Positions 26,484 to 35,400 are shown, counted from the first letter of the stretch. The stretch: 64,000 bases of DNA from Fimbriiglobus ruber (GCF_002197845.1 NZ_NIDE01000006.1:1-64000); one strand, 5' to 3'. Notes: generated from the sequence alone by a model not told the origin. Numbers and translations: made by a program.

Positions 26484-26504
26484 GTGCCACGGAGGGCACC
26501 CCCG

Positions 26505-27286
26505 ATGACGGTGATCGAGAACGAGAACGAGACGTCGACCGGGAACTTGAAGGAATTGGGCCTGCCGACCATGCGGCGGACGTTCGCGGCGGCCGCGAAC
26601 ACCGCCCGGGCGAACGAGCAGACGTTCGAGCCGTACCTGCGGGGCCTGAGCCACGCGGAGGGGAGTGACCGCCGCGAGAATCGGATCGGGCGTGTGCTGC
26701 GGGCGTAGAAACGACCCCGGGAGAAGAGTGGGGCGGCGTGGAACACGAAACGCCGGCCGGGGAAGGTCTCCCATCCGGCGAAGGCGTTACTCGACGGCGG
26801 GTTCGTGGACCGGCGGGAGAACGTCCCGGCGTTCGGGCCACCGGGCTCGGGCAAGACGCACCTGCGGTGCGCGGTCCCTCAGGAGTTGGTGCGGTCGGGT
26901 CGGGAGGTGCTGTTCACGACGTGCCATCTGCTGATGCAGGAGTTGTTGTTGGCCAAACGCGAGTGGAAGCGGCCGAAGGCGTTGAAACGTCTGGGCGGTG
27001 ATCCGGTGCTGATGCCGGACGACCTGGGGTACGTGCAACAGAGTCGGGACGAGAGGGAAGTGCGGTTCCCGTTGCGGGCCGAGCGATACGAGCGCGGGAG
27101 CGTGCTGTTGACGAGTAACCTGGCCTTCTCGGGATGGGAGCCATTTTCAAGGATCCGATGACGACGGCCGCGGCGATCGACCGATTGGCACACCACAGCG
27201 TGATCGTGGAGTTGAACGTGCCGAGTGACCGGGCCGAGCAAGCCAAAAGCCGGCGAGCGAAAGCCGCCCCCGATGTGATGACGTAA
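26505..27286 (+). pseudogene. istB: istB, inactivated
   Basis: It begins MTVIENENETSTGNLKELGL with the usual IstB N-terminal helices. The frame breaks after RENRIGRVLRA (stop 26708) and resumes VDRRENVPAFGPPGSGKTHL, with the AAA+ Walker A; LMPDDLGYV is Walker B. It shifts again after LTSNLAFSGWE and ends ...APDVMT at 27286. IstB is the ATPase helper of IS21 transposition. This copy is dead. Confidence 0.78.
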
Positions 27287-27360
27287 CGCACGCGGGCCGC
27301 CAGTCGTTCACAAGGGAAAGGTAACTGTCGCTGATCGGGAAAGCTAACTGTCGCCAATCA

Positions 27361-29187
27361 GTGCGCCCTGTTCCAGGTGCTGATCGCCGACGCCGACGGG
27401 GTGTATGACCCGGCCGACCCCGCGGACCGCTTGTTGCTCGGGTTGCGGGGAATGATGTCCGAGGCCGAACTCCACGTCCTGACGGCCCGGATGTACCAGG
27501 GCCGGATGAACACGGCCCGACGGGGGGAATGGTTCTCCTGCGTCCCCATCGGGTACGTCCGGTCGCCCGACGGGGGGATCGCCCTGGACCCGGACGAGCA
27601 GGTCCGGTCGGTCATCGCCCGGGTGTTCGCCACGTTCACCGAACGCGGGTCGGGAACCAAAACGCACGCCCGTCTGGTGGCGAACAACATCCAACTCGGG
27701 TATCGGGTGTACAACGGGCCGGGGAAAGAACGGCGGGTGTGGCAGCGGCCCCGGCGGAGCACTCTGTACGACATCCTCCACCACCCGATCGACGCCGGGG
27801 CGTACGCCTACGGCCGCTGTCCGAGTGACCCGACCCGGCGACTCGCCGGGGGGTCGGGGGCGAGTCGCCGAGTGGTTCCGCCCGCGGAGTGGGTGTGCGG
27901 GCTCAAGGACAAGGTCCCGGCGGACATCCCGTGGGACCAGTACGAGCGGAATCGGGCCACGCTGGCGGCCAACAACCGCGGGGCGGGACACGGGCCGCGA
28001 CTGGCCGGGGTCCGACGGTGCTCAACGGGATCATCCGGTGCGGCCGGTGTGGCCGGCCGATGGCCGCCCGGAACGCCCGGGCGTCGGCTCACCCGCGGTA
28101 TGCCTGTGACGCCGAGTACCAGGAATACGGCGGGCCTCGGTGCCAGAGCCTGGTCGCCGCGGACCCGGACCGGGAGATCGCGGCTCTGGTCCTCCGGGCG
28201 GTCGAACCGGCGGCTCGGGCGTTAAGCCTGCGGGCGGGCGAGCGGGCCGAGCGGGACCGGGACCGGTTGCACGCTCACTGGCAACAGCGGGTGGAACGGG
28301 CCGGGTACGAGGCCGACCGGGCCCGGCGGCCGGACGACGCGGTCGACCCGGAGAACCGGCTGGTGGCCCGGGCGCTGGAGCGACCGTGGGAAGAGAAGTT
28401 GGTCGAGCGGGAGCGGTTGACCGAGGACGTCGCCCGGTTCCAGGCCGATCACCCCCGGCACCTGAGCGGCCCCGAGCGGGACCAGATCCGGGCCCTGGCG
28501 GCCGATCTCCCGGGCTTGCGGGACAGCCGGACGACCACCGGGGCGGATCGCCGGACCATCGTCCGGCTGTTGATCGAGTCGGTGGAATTGACCCGCGCCG
28601 TCGAGTCGGAACGGATCGCGATGGTGGTCCACTGGCGGGGTGGGGCGGTCACCCGACACGAGGTCCGACAGGGGTTGCGGACGTACCGCGGACGCGGCGG
28701 GTTGGAGAAGCGGAGGGCGCGAATCCTGGAACTCCGGGGCGACGGGCTGACCGCGGACGCGAGTGCGGAAGTCCTCAACCGCGAGGGGTACGTGGTGGCC
28801 CGGGGTGACCGGTTCACCGGGCACCGGGTCCGCCTGTTGCTAGTCCGGTTCGGACAGGCGGGCGTTCCCCCGGGTGTGCGGGACGTGAGTGATCTGCCGG
28901 GGCCGGACGAGTGGTGGCTCTCGGAATGGGCGGAGCATCTGGGGATCGAGCCGATCATCGTTCACCGGTGGCGGTGGTCGGAATGGGTTCACGCCCGACA
29001 ATTACGGGGTCCGAACGGGCGGTGGATCGTATGGGCCAACCCGGGCGAAGTGAAACGGCTTCGCCGGCTCCGGGCATTCGAGATCAAGTACCGCGGCCGG
29101 CGAACTCCTCCGGTGGAGTTAACGCGCCCGGCAAAACGAGTGGTGCCGAAGGGCTCAACAACGCGTTCGCCGAGTGGAGGTCGCTGA
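27361..29187 (+). pseudogene. large serine recombinase lacking its catalytic N-terminus, one frameshift
   Basis: Directly after the IS21 end the frame starts CALFQVLIADADGVYD, which is already near the end of the resolvase domain, so the nucleophilic Ser is absent. The recombinase domain (RGEWFSCVPIGYVRSPDGG) and Cys-rich ribbon (LNGIIRCGRCGRPMAARNA) follow, then a coiled coil and a long C-terminus with HTH-like segments (GDGLTADASAEVLNREGYV). Near 28010 one G appears missing in GGGG; restoring it gives GPRLAGGPTVLNGIIR. The end at 29187 may include IS3 sequence. Confidence 0.8.
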
Positions 29188-29353
29188 TGCCTCGTTCAAG
29201 CGGGAACTCGAAATGACCGAATACGACACGGTCGCGGCGGCCCGGACAACCGTCGCCGAGTACGTGAGGTATTACCGGTTCGAGCGGAAGCATTCGTCCC
29301 TCGGCCACCTCACCCCGTACCAGTTTGAAACTCAGGATCAGGCCAAGTTATAA
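29160..29353 (+). pseudogene. IS3-family transposase orfB, C-terminal remnant
   Basis: SFKRELEMTEYDTVAAARTT, then [26 protein letters not shown], and a stop at 29353. The [20 protein letters not shown] block is the conserved end of IS3-type integrase cores. Upstream, NAFAE matches the ENAVAES region with a frame disturbance between. No IS3 left end or orfA is present. Confidence 0.75.
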
Positions 29354-29802
29354 GCAACTGCACTGCCCGTGAAATCGTCAGCATCCCACAGCACGGGAAC
29401 CTGAAGAAGGACCACGCGAAGAACGCGCTGGAGGTGGATCGGCCGATCGCCGGCCTGCTGACCGACCTCGGCCGCCGCGGTTTACTCAAGGACACGCTCG
29501 TCTGGTGGGGCGGCGAGTTTTGCCGTACCCCAACCGCCCTGGACAAGGACGGCTGGGATCACAACCCGCACGCCTTCAGCATGTGGCTCGCGGGCGGCGG
29601 CGTGAAGCCGGGGATGACTTACGGGGCGACCGACGACTTCGGGTATTACGCCGTCGAGAACAAGGTCCACATGCACGACCTGCATGCGACCATCCTGGCG
29701 CTGCTCGGTCTCGACCACGAAAAGCTCACATATAAGCACGCCGGCCGCGACTTCCGATTGACGGACGTTCACGGCCGGGTGGTGAAGGAATTGTTCGCGT
29801 AA
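29354..29802 (+). pseudogene. DUF1501 (sulfatase-like) protein, C-terminal remnant
   Basis: The open segment [20 protein letters not shown] is followed by [20 protein letters not shown] and [40 protein letters not shown] and [18 protein letters not shown]. These are the final 130 residues of DUF1501 proteins, which are secreted and abundant in planctomycetes. The N-terminal two thirds are missing; the break is next to the IS3 stub. It probably marks where the native chromosome resumes. Confidence 0.82.
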
Positions 29803-29810
29803 CAAAGAAT

Positions 29811-29880
29811 TTTCGCCGCAGATTTCGGATTTGCGTTTTCTGCGTCAATTTGCGTTTTCTGCGTCAATCTGTGGCGAAAG
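29811..29880. repeat. imperfect inverted repeat with internal direct repeats
   Basis: TTTTCGCCGCAGATTT at the left and AATCTGTGGCGAAA at the right are inverted copies. Between them TTTGCGTTTTCTGCGTCAAT occurs twice in tandem (29831-29870). It lies between the DUF1501 remnant and the tRNA-Cys 3' end, where it may serve as a terminator. Confidence 0.6.
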
Positions 29881-29887
29881 AGGTAAG

Positions 29888-29958
29888 AGACGCCGGTGGG
29901 AGTCGAACCCACAGTGAGCGGCTTTGCAGGCCACTTGACCCCCCGGGGCCACAGCGTC
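29888..29958 (-). tRNA. tRNA-Cys (GCA)
   Basis: Acceptor stem GACGCUG/CGGCGUC, anticodon loop CUGCAAA with anticodon GCA, T-arm GUGGGUUCGACUCCCAC and discriminator U as expected for Cys. CCA is not encoded. It is the last member of a minus-strand cluster. Confidence 0.92.
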
Positions 29959-29974
29959 TTTCAGTTCAAATTCA

Positions 29975-30056
29975 TTAGCCACAGAGAGCGCGGCGGAAAA
30001 CAAGAATCTCATTTTCCTCTGCCTTTCTCTGTGCCCTCCGTGAGCTCTGTAGCTAA
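29975..30056. repeat. inverted repeat of the CACAGAG type
   Basis: TTAGCCACAGAGAGC on the left and GCTCTGTAGCTAA on the right are inverted copies around a pyrimidine-rich centre with CTCTG repeats. It lies between the small CDS stop and tRNA-Cys. Similar hairpins flank the whole tRNA cluster. Confidence 0.5.
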
Positions 30057-30325
30057 TCTCTTTTGGCCGCCGTTTCCGCGTCGCCGCTCGCGCGGAGGTG
30101 AGCCTTGCTGTCCTGGTGGAAGTCGGGCAGGTCCGCCTCGGCCAACTTCGTCCGGCCGACGTGCGCGACGATCCAGCCGGCGTTCCACGACTTGTCCGGC
30201 TCGCGCAGCCGAATCTCCTTGCCGGCCGTGGCAAACTTGTCGGGTATCCAGGCGACCTGGCGCATCTCGCCGGTCGGGATCGGCTTCACGAGTTGACACT
30301 GACGGTAAAACACGACCTTGGCCAC
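30053..30325 (-). CDS. small protein encoded inside the tRNA cluster, 90 aa
   Basis: GTG 30325 follows AAGGAGCGCATC. The product is VAKVVFYRQCQLVKPIPTGE, then MRQVAWIPDKFATAGKEIRL, EPDKSWNAGWIVAHVG and a charged tail, an all-beta looking soluble protein. It sits between tRNA-Arg and tRNA-Cys on the same strand, so it is probably co-transcribed with them. I recognise no domain. Its position suggests a conserved tRNA-array companion, which is inference. Confidence 0.75.
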   Translation of the reverse strand: MAKVVFYRQCQLVKPIPTGEMRQVAWIPDKFATAGKEIRLREPDKSWNAGWIVAHVGRTKLAEADLPDFHQDSKAHLRASGDAETAAKRD

Positions 30326-30358
30326 GATGCGCTCCTTTCTCCGGCCGCCGCCGGATAG

Positions 30359-30430
30359 TGTCCCCGCCAGGAATCGAACCTGGCCTTCGACCTTCGCAGA
30401 GTCGCGTGCGATCCGACACACCCCGAGGAC
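30359..30430 (-). tRNA. tRNA-Arg (GCG)
   Basis: All arms pair: acceptor GUCCUCG/CGGGGAC, D-arm GUGU/GCAC with GG in the loop, anticodon stem CGACU/GGUCG with loop CUGCGAA, T-arm CCAGGUUCGAUUCCUGG, discriminator A. The anticodon is GCG. Bacteria normally read CGN with an ACG tRNA modified to inosine, so a G34 Arg tRNA is unusual, and position 8 is G instead of U. Confidence 0.85.
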
Positions 30431-30436
30431 GCAAAA

Positions 30437-30508
30437 TGTCCCGACCCGGATTTGAACCAGGACCAAGAGCTTCGGAAACTCTCGTGCTATCCGTTACACC
30501 ATCGAGAC
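30437..30508 (-). tRNA. tRNA-Arg (CCG)
   Basis: Acceptor GUCUCGA/UCGGGAC, anticodon stem AGAGU/GCUCU with loop UUCCGAA (anticodon CCG), T-arm CCUGGUUCAAAUCCGGG, discriminator A. It reads CGG. It is six bases upstream of the Arg-GCG tRNA on the same strand. Confidence 0.9.
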
Positions 30509-30561
30509 GTCGCGTTCGATAGAAGGGAGACGCGGCCTGGGGAAAGGTTCGTGAAAAGTGT

Positions 30562-30653
30562 TTGCCGCAGATTCACGCGGATCAGAAAAAGCAGATAAGA
30601 TCTGTTCTCGAATCTTCTTCTGATCCGCGGTGATCTGCGTGAATCTGCGGCAA
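30562..30653. repeat. long inverted repeat upstream of the tRNA cluster
   Basis: TTGCCGCAGATTCACGC at the left and GCGTGAATCTGCGGCAA at the right are perfect inverted copies; GGATCAGAA/TTCTGATCC adds to the stem. It is followed by an A-run. It resembles the 29811 repeat, so the tRNA cluster is bracketed by related hairpins. It may terminate the WD40 gene transcript. Confidence 0.65.
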
Positions 30654-30667
30654 AAAATCGGTGTTGG

Positions 30668-31615
30668 TCACGTCGTCGGGTCGAGATCCCACACCAGGAC
30701 GCCGCCGTCCCGCCCGGCCGCCGCGGCGGTACACCCGTCCGGGGCGACGGCCACGCCGTTCCGGGCGTCCAGGTTCACCGCCCACGGAAACTGTCGGACC
30801 AGCTTTCGGTCGGGGATACTCCACACACCGACCGTTTCGTCGGCGCTCGCGGTCACGAGCGTTCGGCCGTCGGGTGCGATGGTCATGGACGTGACGTAAT
30901 CCCGGTGTCCGCGCAGTGTCCAGACCACACGCCCGGCGGATACGTCGAAGCAGACGACGTTGTCGCCGACCGCGGCCAGGAGTCGGGCGTCGTCAACGAA
31001 CCGGACGACGCCGACCGGCCCGGGCGGTTGCCAGGTCGTGACGCGGTCGCCGGTCGCGGCGTCCCCGATCACCACCCGCCCTTCGATCTTCGACGCGGAT
31101 GCGACCCACCGACCGCCGGGAGCCAGTGCCACGCTACCGACCGCGTCGGCGTGGTCCCACAGATGTCGGCGGACCGGCGGGGCGTCGACCTTCCAGAGGT
31201 AAACGCGGGCGGGACCATTCAGGCTCGGGGAATGAGCCCCGACCGCGATGCGATGGGCGTAAGAAAAGGTGACGTGGTGGATGGTTCGCCTGAGAGTGGG
31301 TGCGTCGTCCCGCTCTCGGGGGTCATCGGCTGCCGGGCGGATTTCGGTCGGGTCGTACCGCTGCAGGACCGCGCCGTCGGGCCACCGGCGCAGGTCGATT
31401 TTGCCCTGCCCGCCACAAACGACCACGGCGGTCCCGTCCGGGGCGAACGTGAACTCCCCGATTCCCCCCGGAAGCGCGGCCCACTCGGCCCGCACCTCGC
31501 CGGCCGCCAAACACCATGTGCGGATGCCGCCGGCTCCGCCGCAGAGCAATTCCCGGCCGTTCGGGTGGTAGGCGACGGCCGTGACGGGTTTCGCGTGGCA
31601 CTGGAAAACAAGCAT
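30668..31615 (-). CDS. WD40-repeat protein
   Basis: 315 residues. At least five WD40-type units are visible, e.g. HAKPVTAVAYHPNGRELLCG, HADAVGSVALAPGGRWVASA, GHRDYVTSMTIAPDGRTLVT, with ends VGVWSIPD and VLVWDLDP. Seven blades are likely, forming one propeller. No signal peptide is seen, so it is probably a cytoplasmic scaffold. Partner unknown. It is monocistronic, with a 170-bp gap upstream. Confidence 0.88.
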   Translation of the reverse strand: MLVFQCHAKPVTAVAYHPNGRELLCGGAGGIRTWCLAAGEVRAEWAALPGGIGEFTFAPDGTAVVVCGGQGKIDLRRWPDGAVLQRYDPTEIRPAADDPRERDDAPTLRRTIHHVTFSYAHRIAVGAHSPSLNGPARVYLWKVDAPPVRRHLWDHADAVGSVALAPGGRWVASASKIEGRVVIGDAATGDRVTTWQPPGPVGVVRFVDDARLLAAVGDNVVCFDVSAGRVVWTLRGHRDYVTSMTIAPDGRTLVTASADETVGVWSIPDRKLVRQFPWAVNLDARNGVAVAPDGCTAAAAGRDGGVLVWDLDPTT

Positions 31616-31787
31616 GCGACGAGAACCAACCGTCGAAACCGCCCCGCCGGATGACGTGTGGGGGCTACGTAGAATCGTATGTCGTTCCCGCGGGCTTGCG
31701 CGCCGGATCTCAAGAAAGGGGACAGGTTAGCGCACCGGCACGTCGACTATTCGGACTGTCCCGACCTCTCGGCGGTCGGGAAGCGGA

Positions 31788-32150
31788 TTATTTCACGACG
31801 TCCACCGGCCCGTGGTCGTCGCAGTGGTCGCCGTGCGGGTGGTGCAAGTGTCCGTCGACGATGTAATCGGTGTGGTCCCCGTGCGGAACCTGTTCGTGCC
31901 CGCAGCCGGCCCCGTGAACATGGTCTTTCGGGTGACTGGCACACTCGTGGGTCGGGGTGCAGACCGCCGGGTTCGTTCCGGTCACCGGCAGTGCGTGTTC
32001 CTCGACGACCCCGCCCGGTATTTGATGGTGCAGGTGGCCCTCGTGCAGGTAGTCGACGTGGTCGCCGTGTTGAACGGCTGTGTGGCCGCACCCGGCGCCG
32101 TGCTGGTGGGTGTGGTTGGCGTGCGTGTGCTTGTCGTGTGCGTGGCTCAT
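31788..32150 (-). CDS. His-rich metal-binding protein with a duplicated motif
   Basis: From ATG 32150 (MSHAHDKHTHANHTHQHGAG), 120 residues with about one His in four. Two internal repeats are GCGHTAVQHGDHVDYLHEGH and GCGHEQVPHGDHTDYIVDGH, each followed by LHH, plus CTPTHECASH between. It surely binds transition metals such as zinc, nickel or cobalt; the role (storage, chaperone or buffering) is inferred. No signal peptide or TM segment. It is not obviously in an operon. Confidence 0.8.
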   Translation of the reverse strand: MSHAHDKHTHANHTHQHGAGCGHTAVQHGDHVDYLHEGHLHHQIPGGVVEEHALPVTGTNPAVCTPTHECASHPKDHVHGAGCGHEQVPHGDHTDYIVDGHLHHPHGDHCDDHGPVDVVK

Positions 32151-32506
32151 TCGTCCGTCCCCGTGTGGTGGAAATTGCCGGCACCTCGCGTGCCACAAAC
32201 CACCAAATAACATCCGATGATCCGACGGGCAAGACGCCGGATCGATTTTAGTGCGGGGCGCCGTCACATCTTACCGCAACGGCACGGTTTTACCTGCGCA
32301 CCTGGAAAATTCAGTGGTTCAGATAGCCCGACGATCACGCGATTTACCCAACCCGCTCCTATCCGCGAAGATCATGAGAAATTGGCCGATAGCCGCTGTC
32401 GAGCGGTCTAACGGCTGATAGGCTTCTACGTGTTGATCGACGGTCGCCCGCTGCGTAACATTTGTCGGGTCGGAATCCGGTTTGCCACGAATCAGGAGGA
32501 TGCGTC

Positions 32507-32863
32507 ATGATTTTGCGTGCCTTACAGTTGTTGCTCGTCGGGTCACTGGTCTTCGCGCTCGGGGCCACGGCCCGCGCCAACAACCTCAAGAACGAAAAGC
32601 TGGTCGAGGCCATCAAGGAACTGAAGGAAGCCAAGAAGTTTCTTGAGGTGAAAGACAAACACGATCAGGTCAAAAAGGCCCACGTCGCCGTTCAGGAGGC
32701 GATCAAAGAGGTCAAGGAAAGCAAGGAAGAGTACGGCGGGCGGCGTGTCCGGTTACTCGAACGGCTGGAGTTAGTCGAGAAGAAGCTGGACACCGACCAC
32801 GTCAACGCGGAAAAAGCCCTCGACGAAGCCCTGGAAGACCTGGAATTCGCGGTCAAGAACTAA
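32507..32863 (+). CDS. secreted small coiled-coil protein
   Basis: ATG 32507 follows AGGAGGATGCGTC. A signal peptide (LLLVGSLVFALGATARA, cleavage after ARA) is followed by about 95 residues of highly charged helix (KNEKLVEAIKELKEAKKFLE, NAEKALDEALEDLEFAV), 118 aa in total. It is a periplasmic or exported helical bundle of unknown function. Confidence 0.8.
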   Translation: MILRALQLLLVGSLVFALGATARANNLKNEKLVEAIKELKEAKKFLEVKDKHDQVKKAHVAVQEAIKEVKESKEEYGGRRVRLLERLELVEKKLDTDHVNAEKALDEALEDLEFAVKN

Positions 32864-32917
32864 TTAAACCGACGAATCGGTCCGCCGGCGCGGAAATGCC
32901 CGGCGGACCGCCCGACG

Positions 32918-34102
32918 CTACGCTACCTTCTCGCCTCCCACGTACACGCCTTTCACCGTCAGCGCGGCGTCCAGCACGATCAGGTCGGCCGCCTTCCCGA
33001 CTTCCAGGCTGCCGTATTCCGCGTCCACCCCGAGAATTCTCGCCGGGGTAAGCGTCGCCATGCGAACGGCTTCGTGCAGCGGCGCGCCGGTGAGCCGGTG
33101 GAACGTTCGCAGGCAGTGGTCCATTCCCATTACCCCGGACGCGAGTGCTTTTCCGTCCCGCGTCACGCCCACATCGTCCATCCGGCGGACTAACTCGCCC
33201 GAGCCGTCCGGACCGAACCAGTATTCGCCGTCCGGGCAGTCGACCGCGCGCATCGTGTCGGTCACGAGGCAGAGCCGGTCCGACCCTTTGACCTTATACG
33301 CGAGCCGCAACAAGTCGGCGGTCAAGTGTTTGCCGTCGGCGATGACCTCGCTCGTCATTTCGTCAAAATAAAGGATTGCCTCCAATACCCCGCCGCGCAT
33401 CGGGTACGTCTGCGTCGGTCGTAACCGTGCCCGGTCGGACATGGCGCAAAACAGGTGGTCCGCGTGCCGCACGCCCCAGCCGATCGCGGCTTCCAGTTGC
33501 GAAAACGTGGCGTAACTGTGCCCGGCGGTCACGAGCAGGCCCGCGGCCCGGGCGGCGCGGACGAGCCGCTCGGTGCCGGGCGTCTCCGGGGCGACAGTGA
33601 GCGTGACCAGCCCGCGGCCGGCGAACGCCAGGAGTTGGTCGTCGCGGGCCGGATCGGGCGTCAAGAACTCGGCGTCCGGGTGGCACCCCTTCGCCTCGCG
33701 CAGGAAGTACGGCCCGTAGAGGTGTCCGCCGAGGACGCGGGCGCCGCCGGTCGCCGTGCCGGTGAACCGTTCGCACAGGCGGAGGAAGCCGAGGTACTGC
33801 TCGTAAGTGGCGACGGTACTGGTCGGCGTGAGAGCCGTCGTCCCGTGCCGCGCGTGGCACCGGCAGACGGCCTCAAACGCCGCCGGGGTGAGGTCCATGA
33901 AATCCGCGCCGTCGCCGCCGTGAACGTGTAGGTCTATGAACCCAGGGCAGAGGTAGGCACCGCCCAGGTCGACGGTCGTGCCACCGGTGGTAGGGGCGCG
34001 GCCGATGTCTCGAATTCGTCCGCTCTCGGCGGTCAACGTGGTGGCGTTCAGCAGGCGGTCTGGCAAGACGAGGGTGGCGTTAAGAAACGTGACGGTACTC
34101 AT
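32918..34102 (-). CDS. nagA: N-acetylglucosamine-6-phosphate deacetylase
   Basis: 394 residues, normal for NagA. The metal-binding start is CPGFIDLHVHGGDGADFMD. The GTTALTPT motif, LGGHLYGPY (H for substrate), VTAGHSYAT and VRHADHLFCAM follow, then LVTDTMRA with the catalytic Asp. It is an amidohydrolase that deacetylates GlcNAc-6-P during amino-sugar recycling or chitin/peptidoglycan use. No nagB or transporter is adjacent. Start at ATG 34102. Confidence 0.9.
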   Translation of the reverse strand: MSTVTFLNATLVLPDRLLNATTLTAESGRIRDIGRAPTTGGTTVDLGGAYLCPGFIDLHVHGGDGADFMDLTPAAFEAVCRCHARHGTTALTPTSTVATYEQYLGFLRLCERFTGTATGGARVLGGHLYGPYFLREAKGCHPDAEFLTPDPARDDQLLAFAGRGLVTLTVAPETPGTERLVRAARAAGLLVTAGHSYATFSQLEAAIGWGVRHADHLFCAMSDRARLRPTQTYPMRGGVLEAILYFDEMTSEVIADGKHLTADLLRLAYKVKGSDRLCLVTDTMRAVDCPDGEYWFGPDGSGELVRRMDDVGVTRDGKALASGVMGMDHCLRTFHRLTGAPLHEAVRMATLTPARILGVDAEYGSLEVGKAADLIVLDAALTVKGVYVGGEKVA

Positions 34103-34290
34103 GCGGTGGCTCGTGATAAAAACTCGTTGCCAATACCCGACTATTTGTCATATGTGGTGAAAGGGTATCATATCGTCGGCCGAACTCATACATCCGCCAA
34201 AATCCCGTTCGCAACCGTGACCTGCCCATCCGAAAGTCTCTTCTCGCCTGGTCAAAATGCGCCGAATTGCCTAGAGTTTTACCAAGTTGT

Positions 34291-34464
34291 CAGGTGCCCC
34301 GCCGCCGTTTCGCGGTGTGTCGGGGTGAAAAGGGAAGCCGGTGAGAATCCGGCGCAGGGCCGCTGCTGTGTTCGGCTAGAGGCCCGGGGCAATTCGCCAC
34401 TGCGGGAGACCGCGGGAAGGCACCCGGGCGTCGTTGGAGCCGTAAGCCAGAAGACCTGCCTGCC
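34291..34464 (+). ncRNA. cobalamin riboswitch
   Basis: The AdoCbl-family landmarks are in order: GGTGCC at 34293, the conserved core AAAAGGGAAGCCGGTGAGAA followed by TCCGGCGCAGGGCCG, GCCACTG, GGGAAGGC, and the 3' GCCGTAAGCCAGAAGACCTGCC. It is directly followed by a terminator stem that reuses the AAGACCTGCC strand. It controls the cobalamin transport and assembly unit downstream, beginning with the DUF1559 gene. Confidence 0.93.
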
Positions 34465-34517
34465 AACGTGTGTTCGGTGCCTCGGACCCAGGCGACCGGG
34501 CTGGCAGGTCTTTTGTT
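34451..34517 (+). terminator. riboswitch-controlled terminator
   Basis: AAGACCTGCC (34451) pairs with GGCAGGTCTT (34503-34512), followed by TTTTGTTT. The 5' strand belongs to the riboswitch closing region, so ligand binding and terminator formation can be linked. It lies 80 bp before the DUF1559 start. Confidence 0.75.
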
Positions 34518-34596
34518 TGCGTGAGTGCGCAGGCGCTGCTGGTCCGTCCCGGTCCCAGGCGGTTCATCGCCCGGCCCGGCGAGAAGGAGCAGACCT

Positions 34597-35400
34597 GTGT
34601 ACCGCGTTCCCGCGGCGAGTCGCCGCGCGTCTCCTCCCGCTTTTACCCTGATCGAACTGCTGGTGGTGATCGCGATCATCGCGATCCTGATCGGCCTGCT
34701 GCTGCCCGCAGTGCAAAAGGTGCGTGCGGCCGCCGCCCGTGCGAAATGCCAAAACAGCCTGAAACAGCTCGGACTGGCTCTGCAAAATCAGGCCGGCGTT
34801 AACAAGGACACGTTTACCGTGTCCGCCCTGAAAACAAACCCGCCACTCGGCGACCCGAACGTCAACCCGGACCTCTACTGGTTCGGTCTGATCACCAACA
34901 ACAGTTCGACCCCGCCGATCATCGACCCGACACGCGGCATCCTTGCCCCGTTCCTGGAGGGTAACACGGCGATCGTCCAGTGCCCCATGTTCACCCCGGA
35001 CCGCTTCACCCTCCGCTTCAACGTGCCCGTCGCGAGTTACGCGTACAACGACCAGTTCGCGAGCTGGTCCGTCGCCGGCAGCACCATCGTGTCGGTCACA
35101 AACGGCCGCGGGACTTCGAACACAATCGCGTTTGCCGACTCGGCCAACGTCCCGTTCTCGCCGCCGTACACCATGTTGACCGAGAACTGGTACCTGTCGG
35201 CCCCCATTCAACAATTCCCGAACACGCACTTTCGCCACGACGGCATCGCCAACGTCGGCTTCGCCGACGGGCACGTCGAGACGCGGACCCCGACCAACAA
35301 CGGTCCGCCGTCGTGGGAAGCCCCGGCTGGCACGGCTCTCCGCATCAAAGAGATCGTCTGGGACATCGGTTCGGACAACACCGCGTTCGGAATGTATTAA
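34597..35400 (+). CDS. DUF1559 protein with type IV pilin-like N-terminus
   Basis: GTG 34597 follows GAGAAGGAGCAGACCT. The N-terminal [10 protein letters not shown] helix is the prepilin/pseudopilin signal, then [19 protein letters not shown], typical of the planctomycete DUF1559 family. The C-terminus has [18 protein letters not shown], the conserved H-x-G DGHV box. It is normally an exported pseudopilin-like surface protein of unknown role. Being the first gene after a B12 riboswitch is notable and suggests a part in B12 uptake. Confidence 0.9.
   Translation: MYRVPAASRRASPPAFTLIELLVVIAIIAILIGLLLPAVQKVRAAAARAKCQNSLKQLGLALQNQAGVNKDTFTVSALKTNPPLGDPNVNPDLYWFGLITNNSSTPPIIDPTRGILAPFLEGNTAIVQCPMFTPDRFTLRFNVPVASYAYNDQFASWSVAGSTIVSVTNGRGTSNTIAFADSANVPFSPPYTMLTENWYLSAPIQQFPNTHFRHDGIANVGFADGHVETRTPTNNGPPSWEAPAGTALRIKEIVWDIGSDNTAFGMY

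Larger units (their letters stand above)
24912..27360 (+). mobile_element. degenerate IS21-family element
   Basis: The inverted ends read TGAT-NN-GCGACA-N-TTAGC and continue with an internally repeated CGACAGTTA motif, the multiple-repeat terminus typical of IS21. It contains decayed istA and istB. The bases just outside (left CTGGGGCC, right GTGCGCCC) do not form a target duplication. On the left it abuts a truncated minus-strand gene and on the right a recombinase lacking its N-terminus. Confidence 0.8.
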
